From contig NC_011740.1 in NCBI RefSeq assembly GCF_000026225.1, positions 2,604,001-2,668,000 on the forward strand: a stretch of 64,000 bases of DNA, in the 5' to 3' direction. Every line of letters starts with the position of its first letter. Position 1 is the first letter of the stretch. This document shows, piece by piece, positions 19,001 to 27,212 of this stretch. A model generated the notes under the pieces. That model saw nothing but the letters and a program-made list of their open reading frames with translations. It had not been told where the DNA came from and did no database searches. The position numbers and the translations under genes were made by a program. Source of the stretch: Escherichia fergusonii ATCC 35469 (GTDB taxonomy: Bacteria > Pseudomonadota > Gammaproteobacteria > Enterobacterales > Enterobacteriaceae).

Positions 19001-19224
19001 TGATGACCTCGCTGGCGTTTATCCTCGGCGTTATGCCGCTGGTTATCAGTACTGGTGCTGGTTCTGGCGCGCAGAACGCCGTAGGTACTGGCGTAATGGG
19101 CGGGATGGTGACCGCAACGGTACTGGCAATCTTCTTTGTACCGGTGTTCTTCGTCGTGGTTCGTCGTCGCTTTAGCCGTAAAAGCGAAGACTTAGAACAT
19201 AGCCACAAGGTTGAGCATCACTAA
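16075..19224 (+). CDS. acrB: RND multidrug efflux transporter AcrB
   Basis: Trimeric proton-driven inner-membrane pump exporting drugs, bile salts and dyes through AcrA-TolC. It has 1049 residues. Twelve membrane segments surround the proton-relay Asp pair in GLLVDDAIVVVEN (about 407-408). The two large periplasmic porter loops are intact. The last 13 residues (SEDLEHSHKVEHH) differ from the K-12 ending NEDIEHSHTVDHH, a useful mark of species divergence in a very conserved protein. Confidence 0.97.
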   Translation: MPNFFIDRPIFAWVIAIIIMLAGGLAILKLPVAQYPTIAPPAVTISASYPGADAKTVQDTVTQVIEQNMNGIDNLMYMSSNSDSTGTVQITLTFESGTDADIAQVQVQNKLQLAMPLLPQEVQQQGVSVEKSSSSFLMVVGVINTDGTMTQEDISDYVAANMKDAISRTSGVGDVQLFGSQYAMRIWMNPNELNKYQLTPVDVITAIKAQNAQVAAGQLGGTPPVKGQQLNASIIAQTRLTSTEEFGKILLKVNQDGSRVLLRDVAKIELGGENYDIIAEFNGQPASGLGIKLATGANALDTAAAIRAELAKMEPFFPSGLKIVYPYDTTPFVKISIHEVVKTLVEAIILVFLVMYLFLQNFRATLIPTIAVPVVLLGTFAILAAFGFSINTLTMFGMVLAIGLLVDDAIVVVENVERVMAEEGLPPKEATRKSMGQIQGALVGIAMVLSAVFVPMAFFGGSTGAIYRQFSITIVSAMALSVLVALILTPALCATMLKPIAKGDHGEGKKGFFGWFNRMFEKSTHHYTDSVGGILRSTGRYLVLYLIIVVGMAYLFVRLPSSFLPDEDQGVFMTMVQLPAGATQERTQKVLNEVTNYYLTKEKNNVESVFAVNGFGFAGRGQNTGIAFVSLKDWADRPGEENKVEAITMRATRAFSQIKDAMVFAFNLPAIVELGTATGFDFELIDQAGLGHEKLTQARNQLLAEAAKHPDLLTSVRPNGLEDTPQFKIDIDQEKAQALGVSINDINTTLGAAWGGSYVNDFIDRGRVKKVYVMSEAKYRMLPDDIGDWYVRAADGQMVPFSAFSSSRWEYGSPRLERYNGLPSMEILGQAAPGKSTGEAMELMEQLASKLPTGVGYDWTGMSYQERLSGNQAPSLYAISLIVVFLCLAALYESWSIPFSVMLVVPLGVIGALLAATFRGLTNDVYFQVGLLTTIGLSAKNAILIVEFAKDLMDKEGKGLIEATLDAVRMRLRPILMTSLAFILGVMPLVISTGAGSGAQNAVGTGVMGGMVTATVLAIFFVPVFFVVVRRRFSRKSEDLEHSHKVEHH

Positions 19225-19247
19225 GATCCTCGCCAGAAGGTATTGTT

Positions 19248-19271
19248 AAGGCCGCGAAAGCGGCCTTTTTA
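19248..19271 (+). terminator. Terminator of acrAB
   Basis: AGGCCGC-GAAA-GCGGCCT stem followed by a run of T, 24 bp after the acrB stop. Confidence 0.92.
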
Positions 19272-19726
19272 GCGCCAAAAATCATAAAAAAGGCTTATTG
19301 TTGGCCTGCATATTTTATCTTTCAAAAATTAACGATATAATCCCCTGCCTGTTTGAAGGCTATTCTCAAGAACATCGGTAAATTCTTATTTTCCCTGTTA
19401 AATAAGAATGTTTTTATGAATGCAAGCTATTTTGGCATTATCTTTTTGTATTGATATGTCTGGAGAATGCCTCTTCTGACAGCACTGGCATGTTAAAAAC
19501 AACCAGATGATCGCCAATCTTCTTTCGGTAATTACGTGCTAAAATGCAATAAGGTAACGTCATCATGCATTTCAGCTATTTGTAATTTTTCGTAATATGC
19601 CGATGAAATCTTTATTAGAGTAGATTATAGTTAAATCATCAGACGAGAGGGCAAGCCCGCGGTTAGTTAGTTGTCTCTACCCCGAAAGGTGTTCGATTAG
19701 TACAGCCACTAAGAAGGGGATGTGTT
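19272..19726. other. AT-rich non-coding gap before tomB
   Basis: About 455 bp without a credible ORF. It holds the promoter region and long leader of tomB-hha. A short inverted segment (AAAAAGGCTTATTGTTGGCC) sits near the start. No small RNA is recognised. Confidence 0.5.
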
Positions 19727-20101
19727 ATGGACGAATACTCACCAAAACGACATGATATCGCACAGCTTAAATTTCTTTGCGAAACCCTGTATCATGACTG
19801 TCTTGCAAATCTTGAAGAGAGCAACCATGGCTGGGTTAACGACCCAACCTCGGCTATCAATCTGCAGCTCAACGAACTGATTGAGCATATTGCAACCTTC
19901 GCACTTAATTACAAAATTAAGTATAATGAGGACAATAAGCTCATAGAGCAGATCGATGAATATCTGGATGACACTTTTATGTTGTTCAGTAGTTATGGCA
20001 TTAATACACAGGATTTACAGAAATGGCGAAAATCTGGAAACAGGCTCTTCCGCTGTTTTGTTAACGCCACCAGGGCGAACCCTGTTAGTTTGTCGTGTTA
20101 A
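19727..20101 (+). CDS. tomB: Hha antitoxin/biofilm modulator TomB (YbaJ)
   Basis: Cytosolic 124-residue partner of Hha that reduces Hha toxicity, in part by promoting Hha oxidation, and affects biofilm formation. It begins MDEYSPKRHDIAQLKFLCE and ends ANPVSLSC, nearly the same as K-12. hha starts 26 bp downstream, so they form a two-gene operon. Confidence 0.95.
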   Translation: MDEYSPKRHDIAQLKFLCETLYHDCLANLEESNHGWVNDPTSAINLQLNELIEHIATFALNYKIKYNEDNKLIEQIDEYLDDTFMLFSSYGINTQDLQKWRKSGNRLFRCFVNATRANPVSLSC

Positions 20102-20127
20102 AACTATTAAAATGATAGGTACAATTT

Positions 20128-20346
20128 ATGTCCGATAAGCCTTTAACCAAAACTGATTATTTGATGCGTTTACGTCGTTGCCAGACAATTGACACGCTGG
20201 AACGTGTCATCGAAAAAAATAAATACGAACTCTCTGACAATGAACTGGCGGTATTTTATTCAGCAGCTGATCACCGTCTCGCTGAATTGACCATGAATAA
20301 ACTTTACGACAAGATCCCCTCCTCCGTATGGAAATTCATTCGCTAA
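20128..20346 (+). CDS. hha: Haemolysin expression modulator Hha
   Basis: A 72-residue nucleoid-associated protein that binds H-NS and helps silence horizontally acquired, AT-rich genes. The sequence [20 protein letters not shown] differs from K-12 by one early residue. It follows tomB. In K-12 the next gene is maa, which is absent here. Confidence 0.97.
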
Positions 20347-20839
20347 TATGCCATCTGATAAATAAACGAGTATCAACCATCAGTTAGGTTAATGAATTAC
20401 ACTTACTGTTTTTGGTGATTATGCTTCGCTAATTTTTATTATGTTGTTTCCCCGGTATTGTTCCCTTACCAGCTTTACTTCATTTGAGGTTGAAGTTTGC
20501 AGGGGAATTATTCGAAAAAACAGAGCGAAAGTGAAAAATAGAAGATGCTGTTGGGGTTTTATTGCCAGGTAACTGTGAGTTAAGCGCCTTGTTACCAATA
20601 ACAGCAGCGTCGTTTTAAGATAACTCTTCCCCGGTTGGCATAATGCTACCTGTACGGTGTTCACTTCCAGTGATACCCGCCAGGTGTTCTTCTCCTATAG
20701 CAGTTGCATCAGGATGGCTGTTCCTGCGTAATAAACATGTAACTGTTATGCTAAATTGTGGTTAATCTGTTACTTTTTTCATACAATCACCTTGTTATAA
20801 TAGGGTGTTCCCCAGAAGTTGCAGAACTCACAAAGGCAA
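20347..20839. other. Gap after hha where K-12 carries maa
   Basis: Nearly 500 bp, AT-rich, with no credible ORF in either direction. The maltose O-acetyltransferase gene maa that separates hha from ylaC in K-12 is absent, and I see no recognisable remnant of its hexapeptide-repeat coding sequence. The ylaC promoter lies at the right end. Confidence 0.6.
20796..20801 (+). promoter_or_regulatory. Probable -10 box of the ylaC promoter
   Basis: A perfect TATAAT lies 41 bp before the ylaC start. The -35 is weak (ACTTTT at an 18-bp spacing). Confidence 0.5.
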
Positions 20840-20842
20840 ATG

Positions 20843-21313
20843 ATGACCGAAATACAGCGCCTGCTCACAGAAACCATTGACGATCTTAACAAGCGTGAAA
20901 AGCGTGACAACAAGCCACGTTTTAGCATCAGCTTTATCCGTAAACATCCAGGGCTGTTTATTGGCATGTATGTTGCCTGGTTTGCCACCCTGGCAGTCAT
21001 GTTGCAGTCGGAAACACTGGTAGGTTCAGTCTGGCTGCTGGTTGTTTTGTTTATTCTATTAAATGGCTTTTTCTTTTTTGATGTTTACCCGCGTTATCGC
21101 TATGAAGACATTGATGTGCTGGATTTCCGGGTCTGTTACAACGGTGAATGGTACAACACGCGTTTCGTCCCCCCCACTTTAATAGAAGCGATTCTCCATT
21201 CCCCACGGGTAAATGGCGTACAAAAAGAACAACTGCAAAAAATGATCGCCCGCAAAGGCGACCTTTCGTTCTACGACATTTTCACTCTGGCTCGTAGCGA
21301 CGCAGCTGCGTAA
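20843..21313 (+). CDS. ylaC: Inner-membrane protein YlaC
   Basis: A 156-residue protein with two central membrane segments (about 37-57 and 62-80) and a cytosolic C-terminal part; function unknown. I chose the second of two adjacent ATGs because it gives the family start MTEIQRLLTETI and better spacing to AAGG. The sequence is clearly YlaC but differs from K-12 at many positions in the C-terminal half. Confidence 0.92.
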   Translation: MTEIQRLLTETIDDLNKREKRDNKPRFSISFIRKHPGLFIGMYVAWFATLAVMLQSETLVGSVWLLVVLFILLNGFFFFDVYPRYRYEDIDVLDFRVCYNGEWYNTRFVPPTLIEAILHSPRVNGVQKEQLQKMIARKGDLSFYDIFTLARSDAAA

Positions 21314-21451
21314 CGATGAAAATACAGCGTACTGTACTTGCTCCAGTACGCTTTACCCTCAGCTGTCTTATGCATTAACTCAATAACATTCGCGAAGCTT
21401 ATCTATTGATGAGATATACTTTCTCTACTCTGCGTAAATAAGGATATCTTC

Positions 21452-23002
21452 GTGAGAACTCGTCATCTGATTAGCCTTGTTACAGGCGTGCTCATTTTGT
21501 CCGTGATTGTTCCAGTCGGCTTAATCCTTTGGCTTGCTCACCGTCAGGTTGAAAGTACATTTATTGACGAGCTAAATATTTACGCCTCACGCGTCAATCT
21601 ACGGGCTGAAAAAGTTGCTTCCCAGGGCAAAAGAGCACTGGAACAACTGGAAGCATTTCAGGGCCCCCCTTGTAGCCCTGAGCAATTGATGGAAATGCGC
21701 CGGGTTTCTTACAGTTTTCGCTATATTCAGGAAGTCCTTTATATCAACAATAACGTTCCGCTCTGCTCTTCACTGGAACAAAATAGCGCCCCGATTGCTT
21801 TCCCGGCACCGGGGAAAATCACCCGTGAAGGTTATCGGGTCTGGTTAACGGAAGAAAATGACCTTGGCTTAAAACGTTATATGGTTGCCATCGGCACCCA
21901 ACACTATGTGGTGATGATCGATCCTGCTTCCTTTATCGATGTTATTCCCTTCAGCAGCTGGCGTATCAATGCAGCGATCATCGGTGAAGCTCATCATGTG
22001 GTGATTTCAGGTAGTGAACAACTGCCTCCTGATGTAGTTGCACTGTTAAAAAACACGGGTAACCAACATCTGGAAATAGACAACACCATCTATAATATTC
22101 AGTCTTTTCCTGAAATGAATATTTCTATCATCACCTGGTCTTCTACACTCCCTTTGCAAAAAAGCTGGCATCACGAAACGCTTATTTGGCTACCTTTAGG
22201 ACTGTTGATTGGCGTACTCTCTGCACTGTTTATTTTGCGCATTGTCCGACGATTACAGTCTCCCCATCATCGATTGCAGGACGCGATCAATAATGGCGAT
22301 ATAAAAGTGCATTATCAGCCAATCGTCTCTTTGACAACCGGTAAAATTGTGGGTGCTGAAGCACTGGCCCGCTGGCCACAAACCGACGGTACTTACCTTT
22401 CCCCGGAAGTCTTTATTCCTCTCGCCCAACAAACCGGTCTTTTGGAATCGATGACTCATCTGGTCATTAAAACAGTATTTGAAGATATGGGAGTGTGGCT
22501 GAATCAACACCCGGAGCAACATATCTCTATCAATCTGGAATCTTCCGTTCTGGCCTCGGAAAAAATTCCACAGCTATTAGGAAGAATGCTTAATCATTAC
22601 AAAGTTAACCCTAATCAAATCGCCCTTGAACTGACAGAGCGCGAGTTTGCCGATCCCAAAACCAGTGCTCCGCTAATTGCCGGATACCGCAAAGCGGGGC
22701 ATGAAATTTATATTGATGATTTCGGCACCGGTTACTCCAGTCTGAGTTACTTGCAAAATCTTGATGTCGATATTCTTAAGATCGATAAATCTTTCGTGGA
22801 TGCCCTGGAATATAAAAATGTCACCACGCATATTGTTGAGATGGCAAAAACGTTAAAGCTAAAAATGGTCGCGGAAGGTATTGAAACCCCTCATCAGGAG
22901 AGCTGGTTACGCCAGCATGGCGTGCACTACGGCCAGGGCTGGCTCTACAGCAAGGCATTACCGAAAGAGGATTTCTTACGCTGGGCCGAGCAACATTTGT
23001 GA
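21452..23002 (+). CDS. pdeB: Cyclic-di-GMP phosphodiesterase PdeB (YlaB)
   Basis: Membrane-bound EAL enzyme that hydrolyses c-di-GMP, favouring motility over biofilm. Length is 516 residues from a GTG after AAGGAT. Two membrane segments (about 8-29 and 243-263) flank a periplasmic CSS-motif domain with Cys74 and Cys105, the pair that in this family senses redox through disulfide formation. The EAL domain starts near 288 with EALARW and contains DDFGTGYSSLSYL and DKSFVD, so it should be active. The periplasmic domain is quite diverged from K-12, the EAL domain much less. Confidence 0.94.
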   Translation: MRTRHLISLVTGVLILSVIVPVGLILWLAHRQVESTFIDELNIYASRVNLRAEKVASQGKRALEQLEAFQGPPCSPEQLMEMRRVSYSFRYIQEVLYINNNVPLCSSLEQNSAPIAFPAPGKITREGYRVWLTEENDLGLKRYMVAIGTQHYVVMIDPASFIDVIPFSSWRINAAIIGEAHHVVISGSEQLPPDVVALLKNTGNQHLEIDNTIYNIQSFPEMNISIITWSSTLPLQKSWHHETLIWLPLGLLIGVLSALFILRIVRRLQSPHHRLQDAINNGDIKVHYQPIVSLTTGKIVGAEALARWPQTDGTYLSPEVFIPLAQQTGLLESMTHLVIKTVFEDMGVWLNQHPEQHISINLESSVLASEKIPQLLGRMLNHYKVNPNQIALELTEREFADPKTSAPLIAGYRKAGHEIYIDDFGTGYSSLSYLQNLDVDILKIDKSFVDALEYKNVTTHIVEMAKTLKLKMVAEGIETPHQESWLRQHGVHYGQGWLYSKALPKEDFLRWAEQHL

Positions 23003-23043
23003 ATTGTTGGGCTGACGGCACGCCGCACAGCCCGTCACGCTAC

Positions 23044-23397
23044 CTATTCGTCGATGATTGACTCGAATCCGCCATAGATCATTCGCTTGCCATCAAACGG
23101 CATGGACTCGCCGAACTCTTTCATCCGTGGGTCCGACATCATCTTTTGATTAGCAGCGTCGCGGACCTCTTTTGAAGGGTATTCAATCCAGCTAAAAACC
23201 ACCTCTTCATTCTCTTCCGCTTTCACCGCCATACGAAAATCGGTCACTTTGCCATCCGGTACATCGCTGGCCCAGCATTCGACAATACGAAGCGCACCGA
23301 ACTCTTTAAACAATGGCGCGGCCTTAGCGGCCATTTCCCGATAGGCATCCTTTTTATCGGCAGGAACGGCAACCACAAAACCATCAACATACTTCAT
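23044..23397 (-). CDS. ybaA: Conserved protein YbaA (DUF1428)
   Basis: A 117-residue cytosolic protein of the DUF1428 family with a ferredoxin-like dimeric alpha/beta barrel fold, starting MKYVDGFVVAVPADKKDAYR. No catalytic function is established. It converges on pdeB and lies just downstream of ffs on the same strand. An AGGTATGTCTG leader carries the ribosome site. Confidence 0.93.
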   Translation of the reverse strand: MKYVDGFVVAVPADKKDAYREMAAKAAPLFKEFGALRIVECWASDVPDGKVTDFRMAVKAEENEEVVFSWIEYPSKEVRDAANQKMMSDPRMKEFGESMPFDGKRMIYGGFESIIDE

Positions 23398-23507
23398 CAG
23401 ACATACCTCCGAAGCGTACTGCGCAGCCAGACAATTCTTGCGACGTCAGTCGTGGTTAAAGTTTAGCCATATTGGGATTTTTTGACGAAACGGTGGGAGG
23501 CAGAAAT

Positions 23508-23621
23508 GGGTGGGGGCCCTGCCAGCTACATCCCGGCACACGCGTCATCTGCCTTGGCTGCTTCCTTCCGGACCTGACCTGGTAAACAGAGTAGCGTTGC
23601 GGGAGAACCAACAGAGCCCCC
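23508..23621 (-). ncRNA. ffs: 4.5S RNA (signal recognition particle RNA)
   Basis: The 114-nt RNA of the bacterial SRP, which pairs with Ffh to target nascent membrane proteins. On the minus strand it begins GGGGGCTCTGTTGG, contains the conserved tetraloop region CAGGTCCGGAAGGAAGCAGC, and ends GGGCCCCCACCC; the ends pair to form the long hairpin. The sequence matches E. coli ffs as I remember it. Confidence 0.98.
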
Positions 23622-23653
23622 ATTGAGAGCGTTGAGAACCAACGCGCAGGCGC

Positions 23654-23682
23654 ATTATCACTGCTGCCCCGGCTAATTGCAA
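23654..23682 (-). promoter_or_regulatory. ffs promoter
   Basis: On the minus strand TTGCAA and GATAAT are spaced by 17 bp, followed by a GC-rich discriminator (GCGCC) typical of stable-RNA genes. The position fits a precursor with a 5' leader of about 24 nt removed by processing. Confidence 0.75.
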
Positions 23683-23775
23683 CCCATTGCGTGCCAGATG
23701 CTGGTTTCTTGCGCAATGCGGCTTCACTCGGGCGTTTTTCCAGATTATGCTGAAAAATTACCTCAGGAAGAAAAG

Positions 23776-24087
23776 ATGGAAAAAGAAGATTCATTTCCCC
23801 AACGCGTCTGGCAAATCGTAGCCGCTATTCCCGAAGGCTATGTCACCACTTACGGTGATGTCGCGAAACTGGCGGGATCGCCCCGCGCCGCGCGCCAGGT
23901 AGGTGGTGTGTTAAAGCGTCTCCCGGAAGGCAGCACCTTGCCCTGGCACCGGGTGGTTAATCGCCACGGCACAATTTCGCTAACCGGACCGGATTTACAG
24001 CGTCAGCGACAAGCATTACTGGCAGAAGGCGTGATGGTATCGGGAAGCGGACAAATCGACTTACAGCGTTATCGCTGGAACTACTAA
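23776..24087 (+). CDS. ybaZ: Alkyltransferase-like DNA-binding protein Atl (YbaZ)
   Basis: Binds O6-alkylguanine in DNA and flags it to nucleotide excision repair. It resembles the C-terminal domain of methylguanine methyltransferases, but the active-site Cys is Trp in LPWHRVV, so it cannot transfer alkyl groups. I chose the ATG at 23776 (103 residues, MEKEDSFPQRV) because a good AGGAAG site lies five bases upstream. The usual annotation starts at 23698 (129 residues), but the DNA for its first residues is next to the divergent ffs promoter. An IS4 copy lies 16 bp past the stop. Confidence 0.9.
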   Translation: MEKEDSFPQRVWQIVAAIPEGYVTTYGDVAKLAGSPRAARQVGGVLKRLPEGSTLPWHRVVNRHGTISLTGPDLQRQRQALLAEGVMVSGSGQIDLQRYRWNY

Positions 24088-24091
24088 CCCT

Positions 24092-24103
24092 CTCCGGGCG
24101 GAG
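24092..24103. repeat. IS4 target-site duplication, left copy
   Basis: CTCCGGGCGGAG directly abuts the left IS4 end; an identical copy follows the right end. The 12-bp length is normal for IS4. Confidence 0.95.
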
Positions 24104-25529
24104 TAATGCCGATCAGTTAAGGATCAGTTGACCGATCCAGTGGCTGTGTAAGAATCCGGAAACGCTCACTCGTTTCCGGATTTTTTTATGCACATTGGAC
24201 AGGCTCTTGATCTGGTATCCCGTTATGATTCTCTGCGTAACCCACTGACTTCTCTGGGGGATTACCTCGACCCCGAACTCATCTCTCGTTGCCTTGCCGA
24301 ATCTGGTACTGTAACGCTACGCAAGCGCCGTCTTCCCCTCGAAATGATGGTCTGGTGTATTGTTGGCATGGCGCTTGAGCGTAAAGAACCTCTTCACCAG
24401 ATTGTGAATCGCCTGGACATCATGCTGCCGGGCAATCGCCCTTTCGTTGCCCCCAGTGCCGTTATTCAGGCCCGCCAGCGCCTGGGAAGTGAGGCTGTCC
24501 GCCGCGTGTTCACGAAAACAGCGCAGCTCTGGCATAACGCCACGCCGCATCCGCAATGGTGCGGCCTGACCCTGCTGGCCATCGATGGTGTGTTCTGGCG
24601 CACACCGGATACACCAGAGAACGATGCAGCCTTCCCCCGCCAGACACATGCCGGGAACCCGGCGCTCTACCCGCAGGTCAAAATGGTCTGCCAGATGGAA
24701 CTGACCAGCCATCTGCTGACGGCTGCAGCCTTCGGCACGATGAAGAACAGCGAAAATGAGCTTGCTGAGCAACTTATAGAACAAACCGGCGATAACACTC
24801 TGACGTTAATGGATAAAGGTTATTACTCACTGGGACTGTTAAATGCCTGGAGCCTGGCGGGAGAACACCGCCACTGGATGATCCCTCTCAGAAAGGGAGC
24901 GCAATATGAAGAGATCAGAAAACTGGGTAAAGGCGATCATCTGGTGAAGCTGAAAACCAGCCCACAGGCACGAAAAAAGTGGCCGGGACTGGGAAATGAG
25001 GTGACAGCCCGCCTGCTGACTGTGACGCGCAAAGGAAAGGTCTGCCATCTGCTGACGTCGATGACGGACGCCATGCGCTTCCCCGGAGGAGAAATGGCGG
25101 ATCTGTACAGTCATCGCTGGGAAATCGAACTGGGATACAGGGAGATAAAACAGACGATGCAACTGAGCAGGCTGACGCTGAGAAGTAAAAAGCCGGAGCT
25201 TGTGGAGCAAGAGCTGTGGGGTGTCTTACTGGCTTATAATCTGGTGAGATATCAGATGATTAAAATGGCGGAACATCAGAAAGGTTACTGGCCGAATCAA
25301 CTGAGTTTCTCAGAATCATGCGGAATGGTGATGAGAATGCTGATGACATTGCAGGGCGCTTCACCGGGACGTATACCGGAGCTGATGCGCGATCTTGCAA
25401 GTATGGGACAACTTGTGAAATTACCGACAAGAAGGGAAAGGGCCTTCCCGAGAGTGGTAAAGGAGAGGCCCTGGAAATACCCCACAGCCCCGAAAAAGAG
25501 CCAGTCAGTTGCTTAACTGACTGGCATTA
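24104..25529 (+). mobile_element. Complete IS4 element
   Basis: Exactly 1426 bp, the known IS4 length. Terminal inverted repeats are TAATGCCGATCAGTTAAG at the left and TAATGCCAGTCAGTTAAG (reverse complement of the right end), 16 of 18 matching. Perfect 12-bp duplications flank it. It lies between the convergent genes ybaZ and ybaY, inside their shared hairpin, so no coding gene is broken. Intact transposase and matching duplications suggest a fairly recent insertion. Confidence 0.98.
24188..25516 (+). CDS. insG: IS4 transposase
   Basis: DDE transposase of 442 residues that moves IS4 by cut-and-paste. It contains the IS4-family catalytic pieces: an Asp in LLAIDGVFWRTPD, another in LTLMDKGYYSLG, and the Y-(2)-R-(3)-E-(6)-K signature in the YSHRWEIELGYREIK segment. 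The frame is complete with no stops or shifts, so the element is potentially active. Confidence 0.97.
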   Translation: MHIGQALDLVSRYDSLRNPLTSLGDYLDPELISRCLAESGTVTLRKRRLPLEMMVWCIVGMALERKEPLHQIVNRLDIMLPGNRPFVAPSAVIQARQRLGSEAVRRVFTKTAQLWHNATPHPQWCGLTLLAIDGVFWRTPDTPENDAAFPRQTHAGNPALYPQVKMVCQMELTSHLLTAAAFGTMKNSENELAEQLIEQTGDNTLTLMDKGYYSLGLLNAWSLAGEHRHWMIPLRKGAQYEEIRKLGKGDHLVKLKTSPQARKKWPGLGNEVTARLLTVTRKGKVCHLLTSMTDAMRFPGGEMADLYSHRWEIELGYREIKQTMQLSRLTLRSKKPELVEQELWGVLLAYNLVRYQMIKMAEHQKGYWPNQLSFSESCGMVMRMLMTLQGASPGRIPELMRDLASMGQLVKLPTRRERAFPRVVKERPWKYPTAPKKSQSVA

Positions 25530-25541
25530 CTCCGGGCGGAG
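25530..25541. repeat. IS4 target-site duplication, right copy
   Basis: CTCCGGGCGGAG, identical to 24092-24103. Joining the flanks without IS4 restores a perfect 10-bp hairpin (AACCCTCTCC with GGAGAGGGTT). Confidence 0.95.
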
Positions 25542-25555
25542 AGGGTTAACTTCGT

Positions 25556-26128
25556 TTAATATTGCGTAGGAGCCGGAACTGCAGAAGACGGATTCACCTG
25601 GGTTGGTGAGGTCGAAGGTACGGTAGTCGTTGCGCCACCGCTGGCCTGAACCGGCACGGCGGTTTGCTGCACCGGCACCAATGTCAGGTCAGCTTTAGTT
25701 CCGCCCTGGTTGATCACCGGCTGAACGGTATCGGTGATAAATACCAGTTTGTCATTCACGGTAATCGCCGCACTCAACAGAATACGCGCGTTCGGCTGAA
25801 CGTCTGCCGGGTTAAATGGCAGAACAAAACTGAATGGTGACTGTTTACCTTCAGTACGCACCGCTTTTTGAGCCAGCACTTTTGACGGTGCATCGGCTAA
25901 CGATGCGTCAGAAAGTGTCACGGTCAGCACGGCATCAGGCGGCAGTGCGACTTTCTGACGGATCCAGACGGTACCGGAAACATTCGGTTGCTGGATAGCA
26001 GGTTGCTGTGTTGCTGAAATAGACGTATTTGCAGCCGGTGCTGGCGTCTGAATATCCGCGCTTTTATCTGCGCAAGCCGCCAACGCAATCGCAACCGCTA
26101 AACCACTGGCCATGTGCACGAGTTTCAT
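25556..26128 (-). CDS. ybaY: Outer-membrane lipoprotein YbaY
   Basis: A 190-residue predicted lipoprotein with signal peptide and lipobox ending at Cys19 (ALAAC). The mature part carries a type III secretion chaperone/pilotin-like YscW beta domain (SGTVWIRQKVALPPDAVLTV...) and a Thr/Pro/Ala-rich tail. Function is not established. It is divergent from tesB. The IS4 insertion lies 27 bp past its stop and separates it from the hairpin shared with ybaZ. Confidence 0.92.
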   Translation of the reverse strand: MKLVHMASGLAVAIALAACADKSADIQTPAPAANTSISATQQPAIQQPNVSGTVWIRQKVALPPDAVLTVTLSDASLADAPSKVLAQKAVRTEGKQSPFSFVLPFNPADVQPNARILLSAAITVNDKLVFITDTVQPVINQGGTKADLTLVPVQQTAVPVQASGGATTTVPSTSPTQVNPSSAVPAPTQY

Positions 26129-26345
26129 TCACTTCTCCTTATTATCAATGCACCAGCGGGCTAACTTTCCTCGCCGGAAGAGTGGTTAACAAAATAGTAA
26201 CGTCAACAAGTGTGGCACACATCACGCATTTCTGCCTGTAATTAGCCCGTAATTCAGACCATTGCACCCATCGGACCAGTGGCAAATTTGCGTTATACTC
26301 AACTCACTTTGGCTTGCTGCGGCAGCTTTGTTACTGGAGAGTTAT

Positions 26346-27206
26346 ATGAGTCAGGCGCTAAAAAATTTACTGACATTGTTAAATCTGGAAAAAATTGAGG
26401 AAGGACTCTTTCGCGGCCAGAGTGAAGATTTAGGTTTACGCCAGGTGTTTGGCGGCCAGGTCGTGGGTCAGGCCTTGTATGCTGCAAAAGAGACCGTCCC
26501 TGAAGAGCGGCTGGTACATTCGTTTCACAGCTACTTTCTTCGCCCTGGCGATAGTAAGAAGCCGATTATTTATGATGTCGAAACTCTGCGTGACGGTAAC
26601 AGCTTCAGCGCCCGCCGGGTTGCTGCTATTCAAAACGGCAAACCGATTTTTTATATGACTGCCTCTTTCCAGGCACCAGAAGCGGGTTTCGAACATCAAA
26701 AAACAATGCCGTCCGCGCCAGCGCCTGATGGCCTGCCTTCGGAAACTCAAATCGCCCAATCGCTGGCGCACCTGCTGCCGCCAGTGCTGAAAGATAAATT
26801 CATCTGCGATCGTCCGCTGGAAGTCCGTCCGGTGGAGTTTCATAACCCACTGAAAGGGCATGTCGCAGAACCGCATCGTCAGGTATGGATCCGCGCAAAT
26901 GGTAGCGTACCGGATGATCTGCGCGTTCATCAGTATCTGCTCGGTTACGCTTCTGACCTTAATTTCCTGCCGGTAGCTCTACAGCCGCACGGCATCGGTT
27001 TTCTCGAACCGGGGATTCAGATTGCCACCATTGACCATTCCATGTGGTTCCATCGCCCGTTTAATTTGAATGAATGGCTGCTGTATAGCGTGGAGAGCAC
27101 CTCGGCGTCCAGCGCACGCGGCTTTGTGCGCGGTGAGTTTTATACCCAGGACGGCGTGCTGATTGCCTCGACCGTTCAGGAAGGGGTAATGCGTAATCAC
27201 AATTAA
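26346..27206 (+). CDS. tesB: Acyl-CoA thioesterase II
   Basis: Hydrolyses medium- and long-chain acyl-CoA to free acid and CoA in the cytosol. It has 286 residues and the double hot-dog fold. An upstream in-frame extension to 26262 is not needed: the ATG after a GGAGAG ribosome site gives MSQALKNLLTLLN. Catalytic Asp (about 204, in the YASDLNFL segment), Thr and Gln residues of the family are present. Nearly identical to K-12. Confidence 0.97.
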   Translation: MSQALKNLLTLLNLEKIEEGLFRGQSEDLGLRQVFGGQVVGQALYAAKETVPEERLVHSFHSYFLRPGDSKKPIIYDVETLRDGNSFSARRVAAIQNGKPIFYMTASFQAPEAGFEHQKTMPSAPAPDGLPSETQIAQSLAHLLPPVLKDKFICDRPLEVRPVEFHNPLKGHVAEPHRQVWIRANGSVPDDLRVHQYLLGYASDLNFLPVALQPHGIGFLEPGIQIATIDHSMWFHRPFNLNEWLLYSVESTSASSARGFVRGEFYTQDGVLIASTVQEGVMRNHN

Positions 27207-27212
27207 AAAAAT

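Noticed and set aside
20419..20664. 81-codon minus-strand frame in the hha-ylaC gap, considered as a replacement for maa
   Set aside because: No ribosome site, no recognisable domain and unremarkable composition; could be chance in an AT-rich gap.
24104..25529. IS4 disrupting a gene
   Set aside because: Both flanking genes end before the duplications, so no coding sequence is interrupted.
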